Below the pieces are notes generated by a model. It made no database searches. It worked only from the letters and a program-made list of their open reading frames with translations, and was not told the DNA's origin. From NCBI GenBank assembly GCA_964526675.1, contig CAZGLY010000054.1:1-18250 (forward strand): a stretch of 18,250 bases of DNA, given 5' to 3'. Position 1 is the first letter of the stretch. The number at the start of each line of letters is the position of its first letter. Source of the stretch: CAZADA01 sp964526675. Its GTDB lineage: Bacteria; Pseudomonadota; Alphaproteobacteria; Caulobacterales; Maricaulaceae. Of this stretch, positions 1-6,451 are shown one piece after another. Both the position numbers and the translations under genes were made by a program.

Positions 1-87
1 CCGGCGCCGTGTCTGCGCGGAGCCCGGACTTTCCTCCCGCGCGCCCTTTCGGGCCCTGCGCGAGCGATCGCCCGACCGCCTGACCAA
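1..87 (-). ncRNA. rnpB: RNase P RNA, 5' portion (truncated by window edge)
   Basis: This is the 5' end of the catalytic RNA of ribonuclease P, which removes the 5' leader of precursor tRNAs. Read on the minus strand, positions 36-19 carry the hallmark bacterial conserved block GAGGAAAGTCCGGGCTCC. It is followed at 16-1 by GCAGACACGGCGCCGG, which resembles the start of the region after that block in alphaproteobacterial RNase P RNAs. Just upstream, positions 54-43 form a GCCC/GGGC stem closed by a GAAA tetraloop, as expected for the helix P3 region. The rest of the RNA (roughly 300 nt or more in this family) lies beyond the left edge. The 5' end near 87 is estimated from the -10-like box at 100-93 and could be off by several bases. 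No protein reading of this stretch is convincing. Confidence 0.9.
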
Positions 88-92
88 GAGAA

Positions 93-100
93 GGCATAGC
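93..100 (-). promoter_or_regulatory. Putative -10 box of rnpB
   Basis: On the minus strand positions 100-93 read GCTATGCC, close to the Caulobacter-type -10 consensus GCTANAWC. It lies 6 nt before the inferred RNA 5' end. No good TTGACG-like -35 box is seen at the usual 10-14 nt distance, so the call rests on one element plus its position. Confidence 0.4.
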
Positions 101-259
101 ACACCTCCGCCGCTTCCGCGTCGGCTCTCACCGTTGACGCGCTGTTTTCCCCAGAACGGTCTCGCCGCGCCCTTGCGCCTGCGCATGCCAGCCCTGCGTG
201 GTCGCCGCGGTCGTCGTCCGTTTACCACGGTAGACCGATGGACAGCGGGGGAGCTGGGC

Positions 260-1453
260 ATGGACGTAAAACGCAGCGTGGTGTTGGCGGCGTTGCTGGG
301 CGCGACGGTCGTCGGCCTGGCTGGCATTGATCTGGTCTTGCCCGGCGTGCCGGCGTTCACGCAACGCTTTGGCGTCTCGGTGGAGACCGGCCAGGCGGTC
401 ATCGCGGCGTATGTGGCCGGCTACGCGCTGGGACTGTTGGCGTTTGGCGCGGCGACGGATCGCGTCTCGCGCAGCACGCTCTTGATCGCGGCTGCGTGTG
501 GTTTCGCCGGCGCCTCCGCGGTTCTGGCGGTGATCACGAGCCCGGAGCTGATCATCGCGATGCGCGGGCTCCAAGGCGTGTGCGCGGCGGCGCCGGCGGT
601 GTTCACGCCGGCGATCGTCAAAGCCTTGTATGATGAAGCGGGGGCGACACGCGCGCTGGGCGCGCTGGCCAGCGCAGAGTCGCTGGCGCCGGCCCTCGCG
701 CCGATTTTGGGCGTGGCGCTGCTGGCCTGGGGCGGCTGGCCCGCGCCCTTCCTGACCCTCGCCGTCGCCGGCGGCGCCGGCGCGCTGGCGTTCATTCTCT
801 TGCGCCGCCGCCTTCCGGAGCGCGCGCGCCACTCCCGCAAGGCCAGCTACCGCGCCCTCTTGGGCAGTCCCGTGTTCCTGCGGTACGCGCTCAGCCAAGC
901 GGCCTGTTTGGGCGGCCTGCTGACGTTCGTGTTCGCGGCGCCGGCGGTGATTGTGGGCGCTCTGGGCGGCGCGCCCCGCGACTTCATCGTGATGCAAATC
1001 GTGGGGATCACGGGGTTCATCCTCGCGGCGAATGGCGCGGAGGCGCTCACACGGCGCTTCGGGGCGGAACGCGTCATCACCGGCGGCACGGCGCTGATGG
1101 GCGTCGCGGCCGTGGGCCTGACACTTTACGGGCTAAGCGGCGGGACAGCGCTGTGGGCGCTTTACGCGCTCGCGATCCCGTTCAATGCGGGGTTGGGGTT
1201 CCGTGGACCGCCAGGGTTTCTCAGGGCGATCATGGCGAGCGGAGGGGCCGACGATCGCGCGTCGTCCCTCGTGATCGTGTTGTCGATGGGCGCGGCCGCC
1301 GGGGCCACGGCGGCGGTCGCGCCCCTGCTCAACATCGGCCTGGCCGCCGCCGCCGCGGCAAGCGCCGCGTTTACCGTGGCCGCCATGGCGCTTCTGTACG
1401 GTCTGCCGCCCTTGCCCGCTCAAACCACGTCCGCCGACGCGCACGAAGGCTGA
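260..1453 (+). CDS. MFS transporter, Bcr/CflA-like drug exporter
   Basis: A 397-residue inner-membrane protein of the major facilitator superfamily, probably a proton-coupled exporter of small molecules or drugs. The substrate is unknown. The frame stays open upstream to 134, but the ATG at 260 is preferred: it has GGGGGAG at 247-253 and is followed at once by TM1 (residues about 9-25), while the upstream extension is an arginine-rich non-membrane stretch. Hydrophobic segments are spread over the whole length, consistent with 12 helices. The loop after TM2 carries a motif-A remnant (FGAATDRVSRS), and the N-terminal half resembles Bcr/CflA family members (LPGVPAF, MRGLQG). The stop codon lies inside a perfect hairpin (1448-1471). 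It stands alone, divergent from rnpB and convergent with the next gene. Bcr/CflA is a family-level guess; MFS membership is near certain. Confidence 0.85.
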   Translation: MDVKRSVVLAALLGATVVGLAGIDLVLPGVPAFTQRFGVSVETGQAVIAAYVAGYALGLLAFGAATDRVSRSTLLIAAACGFAGASAVLAVITSPELIIAMRGLQGVCAAAPAVFTPAIVKALYDEAGATRALGALASAESLAPALAPILGVALLAWGGWPAPFLTLAVAGGAGALAFILLRRRLPERARHSRKASYRALLGSPVFLRYALSQAACLGGLLTFVFAAPAVIVGALGGAPRDFIVMQIVGITGFILAANGAEALTRRFGAERVITGGTALMGVAAVGLTLYGLSGGTALWALYALAIPFNAGLGFRGPPGFLRAIMASGGADDRASSLVIVLSMGAAAGATAAVAPLLNIGLAAAAAASAAFTVAAMALLYGLPPLPAQTTSADAHEG

Positions 1454-1471
1454 GCCGCGCACGGCTCAGCC
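1448..1471. terminator. Terminator-like perfect hairpin between convergent genes
   Basis: GGCTGAGCCG (1448-1457) and CGGCTCAGCC (1462-1471) form a perfect 10-bp stem with a 4-nt loop CGCA. The left arm includes the TGA stop of the MFS gene. No T-run follows on either strand, so it may be a factor-assisted terminator or an mRNA 3'-end stabiliser. A second, weaker stem follows at 1489-1494/1499-1504. Both lie between converging genes and could serve both. Confidence 0.5.
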
Positions 1472-1514
1472 ACGCGGGCGGACAGGCGCGGCCCAGCGGG
1501 GCCGGGCTGTTGTT

Positions 1515-1940
1515 CTACTTCAGCGCAACCGCGAAGGTCAGGCTCTGGCCCGCAGCGATCACCGTGCGGCACTGCTCCTCGCCGTTGAAGGGGCACACAA
1601 AGGCGCCGCGGTCGTCTTCAAACACGAGCTCCAGCGGGCCGCGGTTTCCGGCCTCAGCGGTGCATGATCCGCCCACCACGTCGCGGCCGACCAGCACGCC
1701 CGACGAGGACAACCCGCGGCCGCGCGCCTGGGGACGCGCTTGGCGTCCACGATCGGTGTCTAGCGCGCAGTTGGCGTTCCAACCCCGGGCGCCACGCGCC
1801 CGCACGACCATCGTTTCGCCGGCGACGCTGTCATCCTGCGCCACGGCCGGGACGCTTAGCCCCACCGACGCCGCCACCAAAGCCATCGCCGCGACGCCGG
1901 AGCAGCCCCAAGCGACGCCACGCGTGAGTTCTTTCGCCAT
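1515..1940 (-). CDS. Secreted hypothetical protein with four cysteines
   Basis: A 141-residue protein of unknown function, probably periplasmic. The frame runs upstream to 2006, but the ATG at 1940 is preferred because GGAG lies 7 nt before it. The ATG at 1946 is too close to that site. The N-terminus is a clear Sec signal peptide: basic Lys3-Arg7, hydrophobic core about 15-31, likely cleavage in PAVA-QDD near residue 34. The mature part has four cysteines (58, 93, 116, 124), an even number compatible with two disulfides, and mixed strand-like segments towards the C-terminus (VLVGRDVVGG, LELVFED). I do not recognise the family. An AT-rich stretch at 2004-2035 may hold its promoter. The next gene upstream on the same strand ends 180 bp away behind a strong hairpin, so it is probably transcribed alone. 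Confidence 0.75.
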   Translation of the reverse strand: MAKELTRGVAWGCSGVAAMALVAASVGLSVPAVAQDDSVAGETMVVRARGARGWNANCALDTDRGRQARPQARGRGLSSSGVLVGRDVVGGSCTAEAGNRGPLELVFEDDRGAFVCPFNGEEQCRTVIAAGQSLTFAVALK

Positions 1941-2003
1941 GCCCATTCTCCATCTCGCCCTGCGACACGTCACGGCTTCGCGGACGCGCGCCCTCCTGGC
2001 GAC

Positions 2004-2035
2004 CATTCATAAAGCATAAACAAACACAACGATAT
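2004..2035 (-). promoter_or_regulatory. AT-rich putative promoter region of the 141-aa secreted protein gene
   Basis: This 32-bp stretch is strikingly AT-rich against its surroundings. On the minus strand it contains TTGTGTTTG followed by TATGCT and TATGAA. No pair of boxes has standard spacing, so I mark the region and not a defined promoter. It lies 64 bp upstream of the chosen start at 1940. Confidence 0.3.
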
Positions 2036-2070
2036 CGCAGCGCCGCCACATTGGGTCGTGCGATCGTCGG

Positions 2071-2110
2071 GGGTGACGCCGCCCGCGCGCCCGGGCGGGG
2101 CGGCTCACCC
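2071..2110 (-). terminator. Strong hairpin downstream of the PepSY-like gene
   Basis: GGGTGA (2071-2076) plus GCCGCCC (2078-2084) pair with GGGCGGC (2098-2104) plus TCACCC (2105-2110). This gives a 13-bp stem with a single bulged C at 2077. The 13-nt loop itself contains the palindrome CGCCCGGGCG (2088-2097). It begins 10 bp past the stop of the minus-strand gene ending at 2121. No U-tract follows. It probably stops or insulates transcription before the 141-aa protein gene. Confidence 0.55.
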
Positions 2111-2120
2111 ACATGTCTGG

Positions 2121-2621
2121 CTAGGTGTCGTCGTCGTCCAAAACGACGACGCTGTCGCCCGTCGCTTCAACTTCGATGTCGATGGACAGACCGTCGGCGT
2201 CCACGCCTTCGAACTCGTAGATCGTGGCCTCGCCGCGCTCGCTACGTTCCACGGACGTCGGCACAAAGTCGCCCATCGCGATGGCGAGCGCCTCACGCAC
2301 AGGCTCCGGGACCGTGTCAAAGGGGATCACCACTTCGACCTCGAGGACGTCCCATTTCACCTCAACGTCGGGCGACACCGCGACGTCCACTTCGACCATT
2401 TCACCGTTGTCGCGCGAGCCGGCGAACTCCAGCGTCACCACGCCGTCTTCCACTTCGACATCCACCGTTTGGAACAGCACGCCCGGCGCAGCGGCCAGCG
2501 CCGCGTCCAACGCGGCCGCCGGCGCTTCGTCCAACGGAAACACGAGTTCGTCCTGCGCGACCGCCGCGCTCGCCGCCAACGCCGCGGCCACGGCCGTCAT
2601 CACACCCCACGCCTGTCGCAT
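2121..2621 (-). CDS. Secreted acidic protein with PepSY-like domain
   Basis: A 166-residue periplasmic protein. The ATG at 2621 is preferred over the open frame reaching 2819 because GGGGAG lies 7 nt upstream and a signal peptide follows directly (hydrophobic core about 8-21, cleavage after AVA near residue 22). Residues about 103-162 look like a PepSY-like domain: VPEPVREALAIAMGD helix, then TSVERSERGEATIYEFEGV and a DADG turn followed by strand IDIEVEATGDSVVVL. PepSY-like domains occur in secreted proteins and are linked to inhibition or metal-dependent sensing, but no reaction is known for this type. Residues about 50-100 form a second strand-rich segment of similar rhythm, perhaps a degenerate repeat of the domain. 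The mature protein is very acidic and ends in DDDD. It is followed by a strong hairpin (2071-2110). Confidence 0.75.
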   Translation of the reverse strand: MRQAWGVMTAVAAALAASAAVAQDELVFPLDEAPAAALDAALAAAPGVLFQTVDVEVEDGVVTLEFAGSRDNGEMVEVDVAVSPDVEVKWDVLEVEVVIPFDTVPEPVREALAIAMGDFVPTSVERSERGEATIYEFEGVDADGLSIDIEVEATGDSVVVLDDDDT

Positions 2622-2821
2622 GATCGCTCTCCCCAACGGTGGTCCCTGGCCGCCGGCCGCATGGCGCGCGGCGGCTTCATCCCTGCACCTCCGAGATAAC
2701 ATGACGTCAGGTGAAGCGCGACACAATTTCAAAAGCCAGGGCGCCGCGTTCCGCGCGGCGACTTTCACGACGACGCATGCTAGACTTGATAGGCTCCGCG
2801 ATGAGGAGGAGGCGACCACCC

Positions 2822-3283
2822 ATGCGAACCCAGCGTCACGACTTCGACACGCTGATTGTGGAGGACCATCCGTGGTTGTTTGTCGCCGCCATGTCCGCGG
2901 TGGGCGCGGCCCTATGGCTGACGGTTGACCTCGCCGCGCCAGGACCGGACTGGCTTTTGCCGTTGTGGACGACGCTGGCCGCGCTCGCCCTTGCGGGCTT
3001 CACCCGCGTCACGATCGACCGCGATGAGGGCCAGGCGATCTGGACCCAGCGGCGCCTGGGCGTGTGGGTGCGCAGACGGCGCGCGCCCATCGCCGAAATC
3101 GAGGAGGTGCTGGAGGGGGCCGCGCCGCTGCTGCGCTTCACCGCCGAAAGCGGACGGGCCAGTTGGCCCTTGTCCACGGTCCGAGCCTCGCTTGGGCTGA
3201 ACGCCAACGCGGTGGCGAACATTCGCGCGTTCCTGCACCACACCCGCGCGCGCGTCGACGGTGACGACACCGCCAACGCGTGA
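2822..3283 (+). CDS. Small membrane protein with PH-like cytosolic tail, unknown function
   Basis: A 153-residue inner-membrane protein of unknown function. The frame is open from 2711, but the ATG at 2822 is preferred: GGAGGAGG ends 9 nt upstream at 2812, and the upstream residues are only basic low-complexity sequence. Two predicted helices (residues about 17-38 and 44-62) are followed by a soluble part. The segment from VTIDRDEG through WTQRRLGVW, the IAEIEEV helix and LRFTAESGRASWPLS resembles the pattern of bacterial PH-like domains that follow two helices, an inference from strand rhythm only. It is divergent from the PepSY-like gene, with 200 bp between starts. It ends 18 bp before the convergent amidase gene. 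Confidence 0.75.
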   Translation: MRTQRHDFDTLIVEDHPWLFVAAMSAVGAALWLTVDLAAPGPDWLLPLWTTLAALALAGFTRVTIDRDEGQAIWTQRRLGVWVRRRRAPIAEIEEVLEGAAPLLRFTAESGRASWPLSTVRASLGLNANAVANIRAFLHHTRARVDGDDTANA

Positions 3284-3301
3284 CGAACGTCGGCCACGGG
3301 C

Positions 3302-4201
3302 TTACGCCGGATCGGGATCGATGGGCGGCCCCAACGCCCGCCATTCCGCCACGGTGGCGGCCAGGTCTCGGGCGCGCTGAAACGCGATGGTCAAAGCGGC
3401 GTCATTGCCCGCCGTCCAGACACGCCCCTCCAGAGGCTGCGCGTCGCCGACGGAGAAGCGGCGTTGAAAGGCCGACGCCACCGCTTGCGTGCGCTCGTCG
3501 AAACCGCCGGATTCCGCCAAGCCATAGCCAAACGCGGCCAAACGGCGCTGCAGCCGGCGCACCGTCGGTCCCGCGTCGCCCGCCCGCGCCGCAACCGTCC
3601 GATCGGCCTCGCCCAACCAAAGACCCGCGCTGATCGCCAGGCCGCGCCGATCCAAGATGAGCCACGGAAAACGCTCGCCGGGATCCGTCTTCCGCCCCGG
3701 GGCGACATCGCTGTGGCCAACCACGCGCCAGGGCGGCACGCCATGACGTCCCGCCACCTCCGCGACCAAGTCCGAGACTGCGGCGATCTGGTCGTCCGGA
3801 TAGGGCGGAGGACGCCCCTCAGGATCCGGGAAATCATGCCCGCCATTGACGATCTCAACGCCGATCGAGCGCGCGTTGATGTTGGCCGCCCCCGCCCAAA
3901 ACGCGACGCCGGCGTGCCAGGCGCGCTTGTCTTCATCCACGAGGTGGAGAATCCGGCCGTCGGTCTCCACGACGTAGTGCGCGCTGACGCGCGGCAACTC
4001 CTGATCAAAGGTCCCGCTCCGGTGCGCCGGCGCGAGCGCATCGACGTAGGCGCCGAAACGGGGCGCGGGATCGCGCAGGCGGCGCACAGCTGCTGGGCCA
4101 TCGGCCATGCCGGTGTAATGGAGGACGATGAGATCCACCGCGGCGCCCCCGCGCTCATCCCAGTTGGGCGAGGGCGCGGCCTCCACCGTGAGGCGGCTCA
4201 T
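3302..4201 (-). CDS. N-acetylmuramoyl-L-alanine amidase (AmpD/AmiD type) with peptidoglycan-binding domain
   Basis: A 299-residue zinc amidase that cleaves the bond between MurNAc and L-alanine of the peptide stem. Amidase_2 fold at residues about 20-175: VLHYTG with His28, GVEIVN with Glu116, and VGHSDVAPGRKTDPG with His163 and Asp173. The His163/Asp173 spacing and Glu116 agree with the zinc ligands and catalytic Glu of AmpD-type enzymes. Residues about 207-250 (GPTVRRLQRRLAAFGYG, then FDERTQAVASAFQRRF) form a peptidoglycan-binding helical domain of PG_binding_1 type. No signal peptide is visible, although AmiD relatives with such a domain are exported. The start ATG overlaps the TGA of the upstream DMT gene as ATGA (4198-4201), so translation is probably coupled. 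The enzyme could act in the cytosol on recycled anhydro-muropeptides or be exported by another route. Confidence 0.9.
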   Translation of the reverse strand: MSRLTVEAAPSPNWDERGGAAVDLIVLHYTGMADGPAAVRRLRDPAPRFGAYVDALAPAHRSGTFDQELPRVSAHYVVETDGRILHLVDEDKRAWHAGVAFWAGAANINARSIGVEIVNGGHDFPDPEGRPPPYPDDQIAAVSDLVAEVAGRHGVPPWRVVGHSDVAPGRKTDPGERFPWLILDRRGLAISAGLWLGEADRTVAARAGDAGPTVRRLQRRLAAFGYGLAESGGFDERTQAVASAFQRRFSVGDAQPLEGRVWTAGNDAALTIAFQRARDLAATVAEWRALGPPIDPDPA

Positions 4202-5145
4202 GGCGCGCGTTCCGGCGCTTGATCCGCCACGGCCAGCGGCTGCTCCGCCTTCGACGGCGGCGCCCCGCGCGTGGCCATCACCGCAACGCCCCCAAGCGTC
4301 AGGAGGGCGCCAAGCAACAAACGCGGCGTCAGCGGGTCATGAAACACGGTGACGCCAAAAACCATCGCCCACAGCGGCGCGGTCAGGCCCAACGGCGCGA
4401 CCAACGACGCGTCATACCGGCGGAGCAGATAGTAGTACGCGCCGTGGCCAAACATCGCGGCCGCGAGGGTGACGTACGCGATCGCGGCCCACAGGCCCCA
4501 ACCACCGGTGGCCAACGCCGCGCCTTGTCCCGTCTCCGTCAACGCGGAGGCGGCCATCATCGGGCCGGCCGACCACACCGCCACCCACGCTTGCATGCGT
4601 ATGGGACCCGGCGGGTCCTCCAGCTGCTTCACCAGAATGGAGCCAACCGCGATCGCCAGCGCCGCGCCGGCCACCAGGATAAGACCGAAGGACACCGAAA
4701 AAGCGTCCGGCTGATACGCGATCGCCGCCACGCCCACAAACGCCATCGCGATCCCGATTCCACGCCGCAGGCTCACCCGCTCGTTCAACGCGACCACCGA
4801 GAGCATCACCGTCAGCGGCGCGGCCAGCTGAATCGCAACGGCCGCGGCGGACGGCGTGGCGCGCTGCAGCCCCCAATACATCAAGCCGAAATGGACGATC
4901 CCAAACGCGGCCGAGATTAACGCCACCCGCCCCCACTCCCGCGGGAGCGGGCGTAAGAACGGGGCGAACAAGACCGCCACAATCACAAATCGGATCGCCG
5001 CAAAAAACAAAGGGGGCGCGCCGGCGAACGCGTCGGGTCCGGCGCCGTTCGGGCCCCAGCCGGCCAGGACCCACTTCGTCACCACGAAGTTGAAGCCCCA
5101 GATCAACCCGACAACGTTAATCAAGAGAAGGTCGCGCGCGTTCAT
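4198..5145 (-). CDS. EamA/DMT family transporter
   Basis: A 315-residue inner-membrane permease of the drug/metabolite transporter superfamily, with two EamA repeats of about five helices each (residues about 6-145 and 155-290). The start shows the family pattern LLLINVVGLIWGFNFVVTKW. Further features are the conserved VHFGLMYWGLQRATPSAAAV region at the end of the first half and LGLTAPLWAMVFG in the last helices. The substrate is unknown; relatives export amino acids or metabolites. No Shine-Dalgarno lies before the ATG at 5145. Instead GCTACACC (5160-5153), a -10-like box, sits 7 nt upstream, which could give a leaderless transcript. The gene overlaps the amidase start by 4 bp and lies 53 bp after the 107-aa membrane protein gene. 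Confidence 0.88.
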   Translation of the reverse strand: MNARDLLLINVVGLIWGFNFVVTKWVLAGWGPNGAGPDAFAGAPPLFFAAIRFVIVAVLFAPFLRPLPREWGRVALISAAFGIVHFGLMYWGLQRATPSAAAVAIQLAAPLTVMLSVVALNERVSLRRGIGIAMAFVGVAAIAYQPDAFSVSFGLILVAGAALAIAVGSILVKQLEDPPGPIRMQAWVAVWSAGPMMAASALTETGQGAALATGGWGLWAAIAYVTLAAAMFGHGAYYYLLRRYDASLVAPLGLTAPLWAMVFGVTVFHDPLTPRLLLGALLTLGGVAVMATRGAPPSKAEQPLAVADQAPERAP

Positions 5146-5152
5146 GGCGCGC

Positions 5153-5160
5153 GGTGTAGC
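5153..5160 (-). promoter_or_regulatory. Putative -10 box for a near-leaderless DMT transcript
   Basis: Minus-strand GCTACACC matches GCTANAWC except at one position and ends 7 nt before the ATG. This would place the transcript start at or next to the start codon. No convincing TTGACG-like box is present upstream at the right distance, so this remains weak. Confidence 0.3.
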
Positions 5161-5198
5161 ACAGACTTGCCTAACGCCGAGACGTTAGCCGTCGCCGG

Positions 5199-5522
5199 TC
5201 AGTTGGCGCCGAGGTCGCCGCGCAGATCCACGGTCCACCCTTGCGGGCCGCGGCGCGCATCCAACACCGCGGGGCCATCTTTTTGGCCGCGCGCGCCGGA
5301 GCGGAGCGTCTTCGACACCAGCCATACGATCGCGACGACAAGTCCGAGAACGGCTGCGACGGCAAGCGCGGAGACCGCGATAATCACGCCCACGGCCCCG
5401 ATCAGGACCACGAAAGCGACCGCCGCGCCTGCGAGAACCGTACGCCGCAGGGCCAGCCCCGCCCTCCGCGCGCGGCGCGTCCACGGGGCTTCTCGATGGT
5501 GTTCGTGCGTCTGCGACGTCAT
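5199..5522 (-). CDS. Small two-helix membrane protein, unknown function
   Basis: A 107-residue protein. The ATG at 5522 is chosen because GGAGG lies a few bases upstream in the mRNA; an in-frame TTG at 5540 is the alternative. The N-terminus is hydrophilic and histidine/arginine-rich (residues 5-27). A hydrophobic block of about 45 residues (27-70) most likely forms a two-helix hairpin. The C-terminal cytosolic tail of about 37 residues is basic and then ends in strand-like GWTVDLRGDLGAN. I do not recognise the family. It lies between the djlA-like gene (103 bp upstream) and the DMT gene (53 bp downstream), all on the minus strand, so it is probably co-transcribed with the latter at least. 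Confidence 0.7.
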   Translation of the reverse strand: MTSQTHEHHREAPWTRRARRAGLALRRTVLAGAAVAFVVLIGAVGVIIAVSALAVAAVLGLVVAIVWLVSKTLRSGARGQKDGPAVLDARRGPQGWTVDLRGDLGAN

Positions 5523-5560
5523 GTGTCCTCCACCATTCAAGGCCTCTTGGGGCCCAACCC

Positions 5561-5577
5561 GCGCCGTTTGGCGGCGC
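5561..5577 (-). other. Short hairpin in the gap between djlA-like gene and 107-aa membrane protein gene
   Basis: GCGCCG (5561-5566) and CGGCGC (5572-5577) form a perfect 6-bp stem with a 5-nt loop. It sits in the 103-bp intergenic gap. It may attenuate or process the mRNA, but it has no U-tract and could be chance in GC-rich DNA. Confidence 0.3.
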
Positions 5578-5625
5578 AGACACTAAGACTTGGCCCTTCC
5601 TCCAGCGCCGTCAATCATTTCAGGC

Positions 5626-6363
5626 CTAAAGAGTAGACGGCTCAGGCCTTTCTGCGGTTAATCCGCGAGCGCGCCTCACTGCGTCATAGGCGGCGTTCAC
5701 GGCGGCCATCTTTTCATGCGCCAGCGCAACCGCGCTGAGCGGCATGCCGCGGCCGGTAAAGTGGTCGGGGTGATTGGCGGCGGCCATGCGCCGATACGCG
5801 CGCCGCAGATCGTCGTCGCTGATGTCAGGATCCACGCCCAACACCAAATAGGGATCGTCCGCGGGGCGCCCCAGCCAGCTCGCTTTGATCCGAGCGAACT
5901 CACGCTCCGAAAACCCGAACAGTTCAGCGACCCGCGCGATGTAGGCGACCTCGGCCTCCGTCACGCGGCCGTCCGCAGCGGCGATGTGGAACAACCCGTC
6001 GAGCACATCCTCCATCAGGCAGGGGTAGGCCCGCCAACGCCGCGCCAACCGCGTGGCGTAGCCCTCGAAGCCCAATGTGGTCTGGCCGGCCCTCGCGAAG
6101 GCTTTCTCCGCGCGGGCCGCGTCGGCGCCCTCGGTTTGGAAGACGTCGTGAAAAGCGCGCTCCTCCTCAACGGTCACGAAGCCGTCGGCCTTGGCGAGTT
6201 TTGCGCCCAGCGCGATGACGGCGAGCGTAAACTCTGTGTCGCGGCCCGCGCGGTCCCGCGGGCAATCGCCGTCGTCCGGCGCAAAACTGGCCGGGTCTGG
6301 AAGGTCGGGGTCGACGCGACGGGCGCGCTCGACGAAACCCGAGAGCTGACGCCAAAGTCCCAT
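5626..6363 (-). CDS. djlA: DjlA-like co-chaperone (TerB domain plus C-terminal J domain)
   Basis: A 245-residue J-domain protein that should stimulate the ATPase of DnaK. TerB-like helical domain at residues about 44-160 (FTLAVIALGAKLAKADGFVTVEE and LFHIAAADGRVTEAEVAYI, the two acidic helix repeats of the family). The J domain is at about 170-235, with the invariant HPD at 198-200 in AAANHPDHF. The C-terminal helix EKMAAVNAAYDAVRRARG closes the J domain. Enterobacterial DjlA has an N-terminal membrane helix; none is seen here, as in the alphaproteobacterial form I recall. The gene opens a minus-strand run leading to a membrane protein, a DMT permease and a peptidoglycan amidase, and shares an 88-bp divergent gap with the 5-oxoprolinase gene. 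An amidase near djlA is, from memory, a recurring alphaproteobacterial arrangement. Confidence 0.88.
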   Translation of the reverse strand: MGLWRQLSGFVERARRVDPDLPDPASFAPDDGDCPRDRAGRDTEFTLAVIALGAKLAKADGFVTVEEERAFHDVFQTEGADAARAEKAFARAGQTTLGFEGYATRLARRWRAYPCLMEDVLDGLFHIAAADGRVTEAEVAYIARVAELFGFSEREFARIKASWLGRPADDPYLVLGVDPDISDDDLRRAYRRMAAANHPDHFTGRGMPLSAVALAHEKMAAVNAAYDAVRRARGLTAERPEPSTL

Positions 6364-6399
6364 ACGCCCATGGTACCCGTATCGAAGTGTCTGAAAAGC

Positions 6400-6411
6400 G
6401 GCGAAATCGCC
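6400..6411. promoter_or_regulatory. Short inverted repeat in the divergent djlA/5-oxoprolinase gap
   Basis: GGCGA-AA-TCGCC is a perfect inverted repeat of 5-bp arms. It lies midway in the 88-bp space that must hold both promoters. It could be an operator but is short enough to occur by chance. No clear promoter boxes were found around it. Confidence 0.25.
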
Positions 6412-6451
6412 TCAACGGCCGCCGATCGCCGCACATCCCCGGAGCCCCGCT

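Noticed and set aside
134..140. TTGACGC as a -35 box for the MFS gene at 260
   Set aside because: It matches TTGACGS perfectly, but no GCTA-like -10 lies 10-14 nt downstream.
2702..2709. Palindrome TGACGTCA between the PepSY-like gene and the divergent membrane protein gene
   Set aside because: A single 8-bp palindrome in GC-rich DNA, with no repeat or adjacent regulator, is weak evidence of an operator.
2779..2786. GCTAGACT as -10 box for the gene at 2822
   Set aside because: The -10 match is partial and the only TTCACG-like box upstream is too close (8 nt).
5608..5614. Minus-strand TTGACGG as a -35 box for the 107-aa membrane protein gene
   Set aside because: The box is good, but no acceptable -10 occurs at the right spacing; the nearest TCTTAGTG is 19 nt away.
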